Source of the DNA: Torymus aiolomorphi
Lineage: Eukaryota; Arthropoda; Insecta; Hymenoptera; Torymidae
Assembly: GCA_036365515.1 (NCBI GenBank)
Contig: CM070873.1
Coordinates: forward strand, 175,762,104-175,826,103
Reading direction: 5' to 3'
Length of the DNA: 64,000 bases
Shown here: positions 22,847-34,574 of the stretch, piece after piece
How the letters are laid out: the number at the start of each line of letters is the position of its first letter
Numbering within the stretch: the first letter of the stretch is position 1
Translations under genes and position numbers: made by a program
Notes under the pieces: model-generated
The model's input: the letters and a program-made list of their open reading frames with translations, nothing else
What the model was told of the DNA's origin: nothing
Databases searched by the model: none

Positions 22847-23980
22847 TTCGAGTCTCCTTGTGAACTGCTCACCTGCACTTCCACTTATTTCTTGTGTAAA
22901 GTGGGCCGGGTTGTAATTTCCCAGCAGCCATTGTGCGATTCGTCTAGAATCCCCTTCGAGTTATTCTGTGCTTCTTAAATCTAGAGCTACATTTGCTTCT
23001 ATTACCGCTTGGAAGCTTAGCTCTCGATTTTTGTGCCATTGCTCTATCCTATCGGCTAGTTCTTCTGAGGTCGATGATTCCATCCTGCAAAGCTAGACCG
23101 ATAATACAAAAACTTGGGCGACGAATTGTGTGTGTATGTGCGCAACTAACTGCTGAGATTCTCTCTCGAATTGATCATCTGTTACTCAAATTACAACGTT
23201 AAAATCCTAACTACCACACACAATTATTCCAAGCCGCTCGAGAACGACGCATCTAGATGCAGCTAGCTGGGGAGAGAGCGTGGCTATTCCAAAAAAAAAG
23301 TTGCGAAGATAACGATTTAAATAAATCCCGCTATAAAAAAAGGAATGAAAGTGGTTTCACTTTCGACCAGCTGCTCGCATAGGTACGGCCAATATATTAA
23401 AAAAAAAAAAAAAATCGTGGGAAAATTGCTTAAAATCTCGCCCTGGCTTTACAGCAGTTTAAAAGGCTCAAGGTAAGTATACACAGTACTGACCTAGCAT
23501 AAACATAAGCATCTACAAAAACGAGCAATCTGCTGTTTTGTGTTTATGTTTACGCCCCGCTCCTTGACTTGGCGAGTTTAAATCACTGCGAACAGTCGGG
23601 TGCAGTCATTCGCGCACAGGCGAATTTGAACTAAACGCGATTTGAATAGGCCGGTCTCGAACGTACCGGCCACTAACCTTTTCCTTAAACCCAACACGTT
23701 AGGGCACTATTTGCAACGGGAGGTCAGGGAGACTATTTTGGTTAATTCCGCGATCTGATCCGTAGAACTCGGTGCCGTCGGGTGTTACTTCTACGACAAT
23801 CACCAGGGATTGATGTTCTCTGAAACCCCGATTACAAAGGACGAGTTCGCGGTTGAACTAGACTTTTCCGTGTACTGGAAAGGGTTAATACTCGCGCTAG
23901 CTTGATGCAACGCACGGCCACTCAGATTGATCGTCGTCTCGGAGCGACGATCCCGCAGGAAGTGTCCGGGGAATCCGGGG
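22847..23980. other. Interior of LTR remnant, no gene
   Basis: Moderately GC-rich sequence, with frames too broken to read as protein. On the minus strand this would be the leader between the 5' LTR (23981-24713) and gag. No clear primer-binding site is seen. Confidence 0.35.
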
Positions 23981-24812
23981 TAATGGGTATTCCGGAGAAG
24001 ATTAGGTTGAGGTCAAGAAATCAAGAATAACCTCAGTTACATAGAACAACAATAACAAGGCCTATTCTAAAAAACTTTACATCAAATACGCGACTCGTTA
24101 CGCGCAGACAAGAAGACGGGATCCGCTGCTCGGCGCGGGCGGATCAATGTGTTTGTTTTTGCGGGGCCGGTGAATCCACCACCGGCCGCTTGCTGCAGCG
24201 AGCCAAAAATACAAAAAGAAGAAGGCGAGGCTGGAAATAACAAAGGGTCTTACCGAAGATGTGTGCACTCCTCTTGTCGCTTGCTCGCTAATCCGCTCCT
24301 GCGTGAGACCTTATCCTCCGGTCGACTTCGGAGTGTTCAGGTCGAATACAAACGCTTCGGATTCCAGGAGTGGCTCGGATTGTTCACGTGTGCTGCTTTT
24401 CGTGGACGATTTGCGTAAGTCGGCACTACACTGCACCGACGTAGACGCACGTTGACCGTTTTCTCCCGACGTTCTAATTCCCGTTCGCGCGGTTCGGCAG
24501 CCCGAGAGAATCTGATTCGAAAATGAATCAAGCGCGACTTTGCAACCGCCAAAGTCGCGCTGTCCGCGCGTGCAGCTCGCAAATATGTCGTCCGAGCGAT
24601 GTAAACAAACGCTGGAGATGCACGAATTCACGGGAGAGCCAAACGAGTTCGATAGAATACGGAGAACCAAGATCCTTATTTCCTCCGTATATTATCCTGG
24701 CACTTTGTTATAAAATATTATGTAATATTTGTGACCCATCAATCAAATTTCTCCGCTGACGAATTAAATTCCTTATAAGTTTCTTTTTTTAGATAAAGTT
24801 GGTTGGTTTTCA

Positions 24813-26918
24813 ATGTATAAACTGTCCGCTAATGACGAAGTTATTTTAAGTTTAATCGAGAAGTATGCCGAAAAAAATAAATTCAATGAGGAAAAACAAT
24901 TATTATCTCGCTCACATGATGTATGGAATCTTATTCGAGATAAGCTATGTTTAAAAGTACAATTTACAACTCTACTTTTAAAATTTATGGCATATTTGAT
25001 AAGCATTCATAGTCGTCATTATGAACCTAAAGTTGTAGATACAATAACAAATAACAAAGCTTCAGTTAATACAGCTTTCTTACCACTTGATAATGTCGAT
25101 AATATTTATGAAATCATAGATAACAGTAATATGGATGTTTTTAATAGTGGAACGAATGACGTTTTGAAAAATGAAATCCAATTTGAATATAATGATTGTG
25201 AGCTTAATACAAAAAATCGTATCGCTATAAGCATTCATAGTCGTCATTATGAACCTAAAGTTGTGGATACAATAACAGATGAAAAATCTTCAGTTAATAC
25301 AGCTTTCCTACCACTTGATAATGTCGATAATATTGATGAAATCATAGATAATAGTAATATAGATGTTTTTAATAGTGGAACAAATGACGTTTTGAAAAAC
25401 GAAATCCAATTCGAATATAATGATTGTGAGCTTAATACAAAAAATGGTAATGAGAAAATTGGTGGAATAAACGATGATAATCGCAATAATTCTCTTAATA
25501 ATGATTCAATTATTGTTCCGGCTTCATATTTTGAAAAATATTGGACAGAAAATGCCAATCAGTTATCGAAAGGTTCGACAGGAGAATTAAATAAATGTTT
25601 TGAGTCTATTAATAAAAAATGTGTTTTAAAATTTAATTACCATAAATTAAAATATGGTAATAAAACATAAAAAATTTACCGCTTTTATAGTAGATGCACG
25701 ATGTAAGATGAAAAATTGCTGTAAATATAAGTCTATAATTACAGAACGATTGATTAAAGGAAACTATTACAAACTTCATATTATCACCACTGGAACATAC
25801 AATCATGCCAGCCAGGATATTCAAAGACGGCACATAACTGAAGAGCTTCGAGAGCAATATGCTGAGCAATTGCAGCAAACCAATCCGTCGGTATTAACTG
25901 GCAAATTACTAGCGAAAAATGCGACAGATGTTTTAGATAGTGGCAATAGAAATCATGCCCCATCAGAAATGCTTTTGCAAAAAATATCAAGCGATGCAAA
26001 GAAGAAATTGGATTTAGATCACAATTTCCATTTATTTTTATGCAAAATAAAAGAAAAATGTGATGATGATGGTGAATTAATTGGTAAACACGTATCAGGA
26101 TGTATCCAAGGATACTCAACATATCCTGCTTTTACAGTTACACTATTTACAGAAAACTAAATACTAGAAATGATAAAAACATCAAAGGATGAATTTCTTT
26201 TTCTGTATTTTGATGCAACAGGCTCAATATTTCAGCAACCACCTGATTTAGATAAAAGAGTTTTCTACTATTCTATGGGACTACCTAAAAATGACTGGCG
26301 TCCACCTGTGGTAGTCTTAAAATTCATATCGTGTGGCCATAGTATAAGAAGTATACATTCGTATCTTGACATACAAGTCGAAGCTCTAGAAAAATATTCA
26401 TCCGAATGGCCCATTGTTAAATTAATAGAAACAGATTTTAGTAAGGCCATGGTACAGGCATCATGTAAGGCCTTTAATCATATGGACTTAGAAATATACA
26501 TAAACAGAATGTATTTGGAAATAAAAAATCCAGAATGTGACATCCAAACTAGAACTGTTATACATGTTTGTTCGAGTCATCTCATAAAAGCAGCGATGAA
26601 ACGCATACGAACATTTACAAAGGATGAAAAGCACCAAGAACTATTACGATCAGCAGTGTCGTTATTGATACATGCAACCGATTTTGAACATGCAAAAGAT
26701 TTATTCCGTATTTTTGTTATACTGTTTGAACTGTCTGCAAAAACGTGCCAATACGACATTTATTAAAAATATTGAAAGATATAAAACCATTAGATTTACA
26801 ACAAATAAGTATGTCTGAAAACGCAAAAGCTTTGTTAGAAGAAAAGGAAGAAAATGAAGAAATTGATGATTTTCAATTTAGTTTTGGGAATATTAAACGG
26901 GAGCAATCCGAATTCTAA
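24813..26918 (+). pseudogene. MULE-like transposase, broken
   Basis: Three segments of one protein. 24813-25670 has an N-terminal helical SANT/MADF-like start (IEKYAEKNKFNEEKQLLS..WNLIRDKL) and an acidic linker. 25654-26160 has a zinc cluster DARCKMKNCCKYK...YYKLHIITTGTYNH of FLYWCH/WRKY type. 26170-26766 has the DDE core FLYFDATGSIF, ETDFSKAM and CSSHLIKAA. The first two are in different frames. The last two share a frame and are split by one TAA (26158-26160). After 26740 the frame shifts again and reads to a stop at 26918. The catalytic glutamate region is missing. A splice-acceptor-like TTTCTTTTTTAG precedes the start at 24783-24792. Confidence 0.75.
25002..25444 (+). repeat. Tandem duplication inside the transposase linker
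   Basis: A segment of about 216 bp (25002-25216) is repeated in frame at 25229-25444. Both encode SIHSRHYEPKVVDTIT...NTAFLPLDNVDNI.EIIDNSN.DVFNSGTNDVLKNEIQFEYNDCELNTKN, with only a few substitutions. It lengthens the acidic linker by about 75 residues. Confidence 0.9.
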
Positions 26919-26939
26919 TATATAAAATATAATTTTATA

Positions 26940-27345
26940 AAATATATGTAGATCCCTGTTGAAGATATCCATGTAGATTTTAATCTGATTTTCATATGGA
27001 ATCCACATAGAATCCATATGGAATCAATGTAGATTCCATACGGATTCCATTTAGATTCCATATGAAAATCAGTCCCAAAACGCCCAGTGGATTTCCACAG
27101 GGAATTGCACGTAGATTTCCACATAGATTTCTATCATAAACACTTGCCAAGCAAAATCCGTATGGATTTTCATAAAGATTTGCATGACGGAAATCCAGGT
27201 AAAGAGTAGGTGCTCCACATGGATTTCTGTATGGATATAACTACTAACATTTACCGAAGAAAATTCGTATGGATATTCGTGAAGATTTCCATGTAGAAAT
27301 CCTGGTCAGATTCACAGAGATTTCCATATGGATTTTTATTCGAAT
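26940..27345. repeat. Degenerate ATCCATATGGAT-type word array, left end
   Basis: At least fifteen variants of GATTCCATATGGAATC / ATTTCCATATGGATTTT, themselves palindromic. From about 27117 they are organised like the 106 bp unit seen at 32795-33045 in reverse complement (AACACTTGCC.AGCAAAATCC, GGTAAAGAGTAGGT). The outer part 26940-27110 is more diverged. Confidence 0.7.
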
Positions 27346-27559
27346 CCTGTTAAAAAAAAATCAGCTAAAACAATAGCTAAAAAAACAGCTAAAAAATATA
27401 GTTATATCGACCTGGAATATAGCTGTATTTCGTTGAATATTTAGTTGTGTTTTTTATCTGAAAGTTTAGTTAAATTTTTAGCTGTAAATCCAAGTAAACT
27501 GTTACGACCTATTAGCAACTGGAAATTTAGCTAAAATTTTTAGCTGTAAATCCACCTGT

Positions 27560-27960
27560 TAAGAACTAAGTAATAAATTTAATGATAGAGTCAAGTAAAT
27601 TAGATAATATTTATCATTCTTTATTAATTTAAGTGAGAATGGAAAGTTGGAGAGGGGAAAGTGGATTGTGGTGGGGGTAAGAGAAAAGAAGAGGGTATGG
27701 GGGTATATAAAGAGGTGTATCACGGGTTTCATGTCAGTCTCTGAGGAGGAGCCGGACCGGGCTCGAAACGTTGGGCAATTTGGTGGTGGGGGGCAGTCAG
27801 ATCGTCCTTTGCTAACAAAGTTTTTTCCAGGTTTTAATTAAGTTTATTTCAGATTCTGCAGGGGTGATTATAAACAAGGGCAATCTGACTGCCATAAATA
27901 TTAATTATTTTAATTTAATTTGTAAGATTGTAAGACCGATGGAAAAATTCTTATCAGTTG
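27560..27960 (+). mobile_element. Penelope-like element terminal repeat, copy 1
   Basis: About 400 bp, repeated in reverse complement at 50697-51100 and in part at 51265-51440. The 51056-51322 neighbourhood encodes a GIY-YIG-type tail, identifying the family as Penelope-like. It contains a hammerhead-ribozyme-like core at 27735-27776. It is present only in the left arm of the 6 kb palindrome, so it inserted after the palindrome formed. Confidence 0.65.
27735..27776 (+). ncRNA. Hammerhead-ribozyme-like motif, copy 1
   Basis: CTGAGGA (core CUGANGA), a GAGCC..GGCTC helix II with a one-base register slip, GAAAC, then a palindromic AACGTT and GTT as candidate cleavage triplet, followed by GGGC that can pair with the upstream GTCT by wobble pairs. 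Penelope-like terminal repeats are known to carry hammerhead motifs with very short helix III. The helix II slip means activity is uncertain. Confidence 0.45.
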
Positions 27961-28376
27961 ATACTTTCATTTTATGCTAATAATAACAAAATTTACAGAT
28001 CATATGTGTGTATCATAGGTATATTGAAAAAGATATATTTATATACATGATATTACTATTTAGAACTAAAAAGAGCTTTTCTCCTTCAAATATATTCAAA
28101 TATATATTTGAGCCCTTATTTACATGGTTTAAGTACTATTGGCGTACCCCAGAGCACCCATTCACACTATAAGTACACTAGCGTGTTGACATGAACGACG
28201 CCTGAGTTGAAATTATCCAAACTGTCCTTTTCATGATTTGATATGTATGGTTTGCAAGTGATAACAACAAGTGCTACTTAATTATTATCACATACCATTG
28301 AACTAGGAAAAAATCCACACAGAGAAAAATTGATTTGTCAACATCACTGTGTTTATAAGAAAATTTATTATTTTAT

Positions 28377-28588
28377 AGTGCTGAGGCACACTCGACATGT
28401 GGGATATTTACTGTTATAAAGTATAAAACAGTAGTTTTTATGATTTTCATAGCAAATTTTACTTTTTTTTATTATTTTTGTAGTAAATTTTACCATTTGA
28501 AATAGCAATTTTCATTATTTTTCAGCAGTCATAAAAAGTACTATTTCAAATAGTAAAAATCTCATATGTCGAGTCTGTCCCAGCGCTA
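28377..28588. mobile_element. MITE in left palindrome arm
   Basis: 212 bp with terminal inverted repeats of about 24 bp (AGTGCTGAGGCACACTCGACAT at left, its relative AGCGCTGGGACAGACTCGACAT reversed at right), flanked by TA. Interior is AT-rich and itself symmetrical. The counterpart lies at the mirrored place in the right arm (31681-31854), so insertion preceded arm duplication. Confidence 0.75.
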
Positions 28589-28769
28589 TTATAAAAAATA
28601 ATAGATTTTTCTCCATGTCTGTAATAAATATTATATTGTTATAAATTTACTGCTAAGTTTCCTCTTTCACTGTAATTTATATCACAATAATTTGTACTTG
28701 TACTCTAGTATGAAGGAACACTGGCATTTCATAACTTTACACCTCTGCCAATGTGGAGAAAGGAGAAAC

Positions 28770-28986
28770 AATGGTCAACGAGTCTCGTGCCCGCGCTACT
28801 CGATGCCGATCCGCGATAGCAAAATCTCACGAGGCCGGCGCCAAGCGCGCCCACATGTACTCGATATTAGCAGCTATCAAGAACAGTCATGATAGCTACG
28901 GCAACAGCGCGAGGAGGCGATCACGTTTTGGCGATGATGTCCCCGTTGACAGAACTCAGCTAAAATTTTACGCCAAGCTCATATAA
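28770..28986 (+). CDS. Small ORF of palindrome, left arm
   Basis: 71-codon frame starting in a good insect context (AAACAATGG), basic throughout (MVNESRARATRCRSAIAKSH...ARRRSRFGDDVPVDRTQLKFYAKLI), ending TAA. The mirrored frame in the other arm differs by two whole-codon deletions and several substitutions, yet keeps start, stop and frame. That suggests past coding constraint. A longer in-frame start exists at 28753. No family recognised; the arginine-rich composition hints at nucleic-acid or nuclear association, but that is speculation. Confidence 0.45.
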
Positions 28987-31287
28987 CAAAATAAAGTAAA
29001 AAGTATCTTACAAAATTTGACTCCCGACTAGTCTTGGTGAATTCACATAGATCGATGCATTACACATTAATGAATCACATATACTTACAAAAGCCCTTTA
29101 CATATGAAAGAGTATTTAAATGTGGATGGCTCTACTAGTTCATTAATTTTATTCAATTTTTAAATAAATTGTTTGTACATTCATTATTATTCATTATAAT
29201 TGAAGGTTTTTCTTTACCACTCACTGTTGTACTGTAAGGTATATTTAAAATTTTTTAAAATATTTATTAATTTTCTTATTTAGTAAATATTGTATACTTA
29301 TAGGTACAGTCTTTAGACTGTAATTATAGGTACATCTTCTTTGAGATCCACAATTTATAGTTGCTCGTCGCTAGATTTAAGACTTGGGTGGCCTTAGCGT
29401 AGGAAATATATTTGGATCCAATGAACTAAATAATATTGTAGATAACTTACACGAGAGGATCAAAATCAACCTTGATTGTGTGTAAATTGTAGCTAAAGAT
29501 ACTAAGTACCTATAAGTATACACAATTTTCTAATTACTTAGAATATTTTGTATACTCATCGGTAGTAACTTTAGTTACAACTTTTAATTTATTACTCGAT
29601 AAGTCACTTATGGGCTTGGCTGACTTTATCGCAGGAAATATTGGCACCGCATGGACAAAATGACTTGATTCACATTTGACTATAATAGTTAAGGCTTGTA
29701 TGCATTGCTTTTATCAAATAAAATTTATATTTAACATGATATTTTTACCAAATCATACATTTTCTTTTACTTTAAAGCAATGTTTTCAAAAATATACTTA
29801 ACCATTACGGTCACAAAGAATCATATCAAATATGATGCCATTTGGTCCATCGAGTTCAAATATCTCCAGCTGTAAAGTCAGACAGCCTATATAAATCTGG
29901 ATTTTTTATAATAAATGATGGTATTAAATTATTTATATTATGGCCAGTTCTATTTATAAATTAATAACGTGAAATAGTTAAAAATATGATAACTCATATT
30001 AAAGAGTATTGATATGTGCGTAGCTTGGGCTGTAATTTTCTTAATGTTATATTTATGCTTTGCAAGTATTTTATATATAACACTATACAAGTTATTGTTA
30101 AATTTACAACGAAAGAAGAAACCCAGGCATTATTGCTAAATGCTACTTCAGCATTAAAATTTAGCTTGCAGCTTGTTTGCTAAATGCAGCAGTAAATTTA
30201 GAACAATTATATTATATTAAAGCATAAATATAACATTAAAAAAATTACAGCCCAAGCTATGCACATGTCAATCCTCTTTAATACGATTAATCATATAATT
30301 TTACTCTTTCACATTATTAATTTATAAATAGAACTGGTCATGATATAAATAAATTAATAACATAATTTATTATCAAAAATCCACATTTATATAGGATGGG
30401 TGACTTTACCGCAGCGTATATTTGAACTCGATGGACCAAATGGCATCATATTTGATATGATTCTTTGTGACCGTAATGGTTAAGTATATTTTTGAAAACA
30501 TTGCTTTAAATTAAAAGAAAATGTATGATTTAGTAAAAATATCATGTTAAATATAAATTTTATTTGAAAAAAGCATTACGTATGAGCCATAAATATTATA
30601 GTCAAATATGAATTAAGTCATTATTTTGTCCATACGGTCCCAATATTTTCTCCGATAAAGTCAGCCAAGCACATAAGTGACTTATCGAGTAATAAAAGTT
30701 GTAACTAAAGATACTACCTATGAGTATACAACATATTCTATGCAATTAGAAAATTTTGTATGCTTATAGGTACTTAGTATCTTTAGCTACAATTTACACA
30801 CAATCAAGGTTGATTTTGGTCCTCTCGTATAAGTTATCTACAATATTATTTAGTTCATTGGGTCCAAATATATTTCCTACGATAAGGCCACCCAAGTCTT
30901 AAATGCATTAACGAGCAACTAAATTGTGGATCTCAAAAGAGATGTGCCTATAATTACAGCCTAAACACTGTACCGATAAGTATACAATATTTACTAAATA
31001 AGAAAATTAATAAATATATTTCAAAAATTTTTAAATATACCTTATAGTACAACAGTGAGTAGTGGTGAAAAAACTTCAATTATAATAAATAAAAATTAAT
31101 GTACAAACAATTTATTTAAAAATCGATTAATAAACTAGTAAAGCCATCCACATTTAAATACTCTTGCATATGTAAAGGGCTTTTGTAAGTATATGTGAAT
31201 TGATTAATGTGTAATGCATCGATCTATGTGAATTGACCAAGACTAGTCGGGACTCAAATTTTGTAAGATACTTTTTACTTTATTTTG

Positions 31288-31497
31288 TTATATGAGCTTG
31301 GCGTAAAATTTTAGCTGAGTTCTGCCAACGGGGACATCATTGCCAAGACGTCGCCTCCTCGCGCTGTCGCTGTCGCCATCATGACTGTTCTTGATAGCTG
31401 CTAATATCGAGTACACGTTCGCGCGCTCGCCGTCCTCGTGTGATTTTGCTATTGCGGGTCGGCATCGAGTAGTGCGAGCACGAGACTCGTTGACCAT
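31288..31497 (-). CDS. Small ORF of palindrome, right arm
   Basis: 69-codon counterpart of the left-arm frame (MVNESRARTTRCRPAIAKSH...LAAIKNSHDGDSDSARRRRLGNDVPVGRTQLKFYAKLI). Relative to the left arm it lacks one codon in the GAKRAH region and one in RRRSR. Start context and stop are retained. Same caveats on function. Confidence 0.45.
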   Translation of the reverse strand: MVNESRARTTRCRPAIAKSHEDGERANVYSILAAIKNSHDGDSDSARRRRLGNDVPVGRTQLKFYAKLI

Positions 31498-31680
31498 CGT
31501 TTCTCCTTTCTACACATTGGCAGAGGTGTAAAGTTATGAACTGTCAGTGTTCCTTCATACTAGAGTACAAGTACAAGTTATTGTTATATAACTTACAGCA
31601 AAAGAGGAAACTTAGCAGTAAATTTAAAACAATATAATATTTATTATGGACATGGAGAAAAATGTATTATTTTTTATATT

Positions 31681-31854
31681 AGCGCTGGGACACACTCGAC
31701 ATATGAGATTTTTACTATTTGAAATAGTACTTTTTATGACTCCTGGAAAATAATAAAAATTACTATTTAAAAAGTAAAATTTGTTACGAAAATCATAAAA
31801 ATTACTGTTTCAAACAGTAAATATCCCACATGTCGAGTGTGTCCCAGCGCTATA
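31681..31854. mobile_element. MITE in right palindrome arm
   Basis: 174 bp mirror counterpart of 28377-28588, with terminal repeats AGCGCTGGGACACACTCGAC and reverse complement, flanked by TA. It has a shorter interior than the left copy, so the left gained or the right lost sequence after duplication. Confidence 0.75.
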
Positions 31855-32794
31855 AAATAATAAATGTTCTTATAAAAACGGTGATGTTTACTAATAAATT
31901 TTTTTCTGTGTGGATTTTTTCCTAATTCAATGGTATTTGATAATAATTAAGTATCGCTTGTTAATATCACTTGCAAACCATAGATATCAAATCATGAAAA
32001 GGACAGTTTGGATAATTTCAACTCAGGCGTCGTTCATGTCAACACGCTAGTATACTTATAGTGTGTATGGGTGACCTGGGGTACGCCAATAGTATTTAAA
32101 CCATGTAAATAACGGCTCAAATATATATTTGAATATATTTGAAGGAGAAAAGTCCTTTCTAGTTCTAAATAGTAATATTATGTAGATAAATATATCTTTT
32201 TCAATATACCTATGTTACACAGATATGATCTGTAAATTTTGTTATTATTAGCATAAAATGAAATTAACAATCCCATCTATATATTAATACATTGATTTAC
32301 AGCTAAAGAATATGGCCAAATCGAGAATAAAATATAGCTCTATTTGTAGCTAACAAATATAGCTATATTTTCACCTTTCAATCTATCTATATTTCCATTT
32401 AATAATAAATTTGTAGGTGTTTTTACAAGTGAAAAATTGACTAAATTTTTACCTATTAGTAGCTGGAAATTTCCATGGCACTAAATATATAACTGGATTT
32501 CCAGTTATTCATAGGTGGATTTTAGCTAAATTTCTAGTTGTTACAAGTGGATTTACAGCTAAAAATTGTAGCTAAATTTCCAGTTGTTAATATGTCGTAA
32601 TCGTTTACTTGGATTTACAGCTAAAAATTTAACTATATTATCAGATAAAAAATATAACTAAATATTCAACGAAATACAGCTGTATTTCAGGTCGATATAG
32701 CTATATTTTTTAGCTGTTTTCTTAGCTATTTTTTTAGCTAATTTTTTTTAACAGGGTTGGAAGAAAATTCCATATGGAAATCTCTTTCAACCAC

Positions 32795-33045
32795 CTACTC
32801 TTTACCTGGATTTCTACATGGAAATCTTTATGAAAATCTATACGGATTTTGTTCGGCAAGTGTTGGTAGAAAAATCCATACGGAAATCCATGTGGAATAC
32901 CTACTCTTTACCTGTATTTCTATATGGAAATCTTTATGAAAATCCATGCGGATTTTGCTCGGCAAGTGCTGGTAGAAAAATCCATACGGAAATCCATGTG
33001 GAATACCTACTCTTTATCTGGATTTCTACATGGAAATCTTACACA
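32795..33045. repeat. 106 bp tandem repeat, about 2.4 copies, right end of palindrome
   Basis: CTACTCTTTACCTG (or one-base variants) recurs at 32795, 32901 and 33007, exactly 106 bp apart. Each unit holds GATTTCTACATGGAAATC and GGCAAGTG.TGGTAGAAAAATCC. The last 15 bp (TGGAAATCTTACACA, 33031) reappear at 33070 on the other side of a TGACGATGCACAG junction. Confidence 0.9.
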
Positions 33046-33819
33046 GTGACGATGCACAGTGACGATACAGTGGAAATCTTACACAAGACAATAGTGACGC
33101 AATACAAAATTTTGAAGATGAAAATGGAGACAGTAGTAGATTTAAAAATGATATGCATTATGATCTTACTGAAATAGAAAAAGAAATGCATGATCTTGGA
33201 ATTCCTCTTAAAAATGTCAAAGAGAACAAGAGAAAGAGAATTAAAAAAAGAACACGGTCTAATAAGAAAAGAAAATGAATATCAAATTTAAAAACAAGTG
33301 AGAATAATGAATATCATTCGCAACGAAGGTGAACACGAACGGAAACTGAGAAAATTAATGATCTATTGATAAAAGTTACAGAGTCGACTAATAAAAGAAG
33401 ACGTATGGAATTAGTTCATGCTACAGAGAAAATTCAAAAGATATTTGAAGATGAAGATCAAAAAGAGAATATGTATAATAATGTCCAATCGGAAGAACTA
33501 GTTACGAAGCCTTCCGAAGTTACTCTTCCTGAAGACATTAAAAATATTCATTATGATTTATATTGCGTAGAATGGCAACAGCGGTCAAAATCTGAGATTT
33601 TCAACGGGAGATTCAATAATTTTTCGCGATCTGTAGATGAGTGGATAAGTGAAAAGGAAACATGTCATATGAAAAGCATGCATGATGTAAATAGAAAAGA
33701 CCTTCCAAAAGAACAAGATAATTTAAACGAATTGATTAACACCGTTACAAGTTGCAAAGTAGATAATGAAAAAACAACTGAATGTCCATGGAATAACATT
33801 AATGTTCACGATTATCCTG

Positions 33820-34187
33820 TTAAGGCCATGTGAAACCGTGAATTTCAATATTTTTTAAATCAACATTCAAGCATTTATTCGGAAAACAAATTTTGTCAAG
33901 CGCCCCGTACACATAAACACTATATCCAGGAATTTTTTTGAGTGATTCTATTAGCATTTTCGTTAGATATGCTCGTTTGAAAAGTAGGTCAATTGCAGAT
34001 TCCTACTTACCGACAGTTCGGTTTTTATTTAATTAAATAAATTCTCATACTTTTTTTGAAGAAACACGTTTGTCAAGCGCTCCGTATATGTTAATACTAT
34101 ACTCAGATTTTTTTTTTGATGATTCTATTGGTATTTTCATGAGATGTACTCGTTTGAAAATTATGTCGGTATTTAACATCACCTTAA
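33820..34187. mobile_element. TTAA-flanked MITE, copy 2
   Basis: 368 bp related to 4713-5077 along its whole length, with TTAA at both ends and the right terminus ACATCACCTTAA identical. The left terminus has drifted (TTAAGGCCATGT). It splits the C48 protease gene: coding similarity runs up to 33819 and resumes at 34188. Confidence 0.85.
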
Positions 34188-34574
34188 TGGGACGAAAAAA
34201 AAATGATGTATCTGGGTTGTTGATAAATGAACAAACACTGAAAATTCTACTTTCGAAACAAGAACTCGACGACAACGTCATAAATTCCTTTTTAAAGATA
34301 TGTGAACATGAAAATTCAGAAAGAGACCCTTTAATTTTTGATTTTTTTTTTACTAGTCTAATGAAAAATTTTAATAATTCCAGATTTCATAAATGGGCAC
34401 AGAAAATTAAAGGTTGGACATATGGAGTGTGGCTCATTCCCAAAGGCGGTGACGGTCATTGGACATTGATTGTCGTCGTATTTCTCATGAAGCAGATAAT
34501 ATTTATTGATTCGTTACACAACAATTTGCCAAGACACATACTGAAAAAATTATGTTCATTTATGCAAACTGTCT

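Larger units (their letters stand above)
19151..24715 (-). mobile_element. Degenerate LTR-retroelement remnant
   Basis: Two pairs of direct repeats frame the region. Positions 19163-19377 match 23993-24218, and 21030-21165 match 24583-24713, in the same order. Read together they are a left and a right LTR, the left one split by an insertion (19378-21029). On the minus strand the LTR would start TGCCAGGATAATATACGGAG at 24713. The interior 21166-23980 has only gag-like minus-strand fragments and no pol, so the element is non-autonomous or gutted. Family unassigned. Confidence 0.55.
27090..33045. repeat. 6 kb giant palindrome (inverted repeat with short spacer)
   Basis: Two arms of nearly 3 kb, about 27090-30060 and 30220-33045, are reverse complements with moderate divergence. 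They are separated by a spacer of about 160 bp. Landmarks that pair include 30024 with 30263 (GTAGCTTGGGCTGTAA), 28753-28986 with 31288-31510 (small ORF), and 27347-27420 with 32681-32757 (AGCTAAAAAA words). The arm ends share arrays of ATTTCCATATGGATTTT-like words. No transposase is inside. It lies between MULE-like and C48 coding blocks and appears inserted there. Terminal duplications are not clear. Confidence 0.9.

Noticed and set aside
34184..34574. Protease block as a Polinton (adenovirus-type) protease
   Set aside because: GHWTLIVVVF, FIDSLHN and NCGIHACMWAY fit Ulp1/C48 rather than the adenoviral protease pattern, and neighbours are MULE-type, not Polinton.
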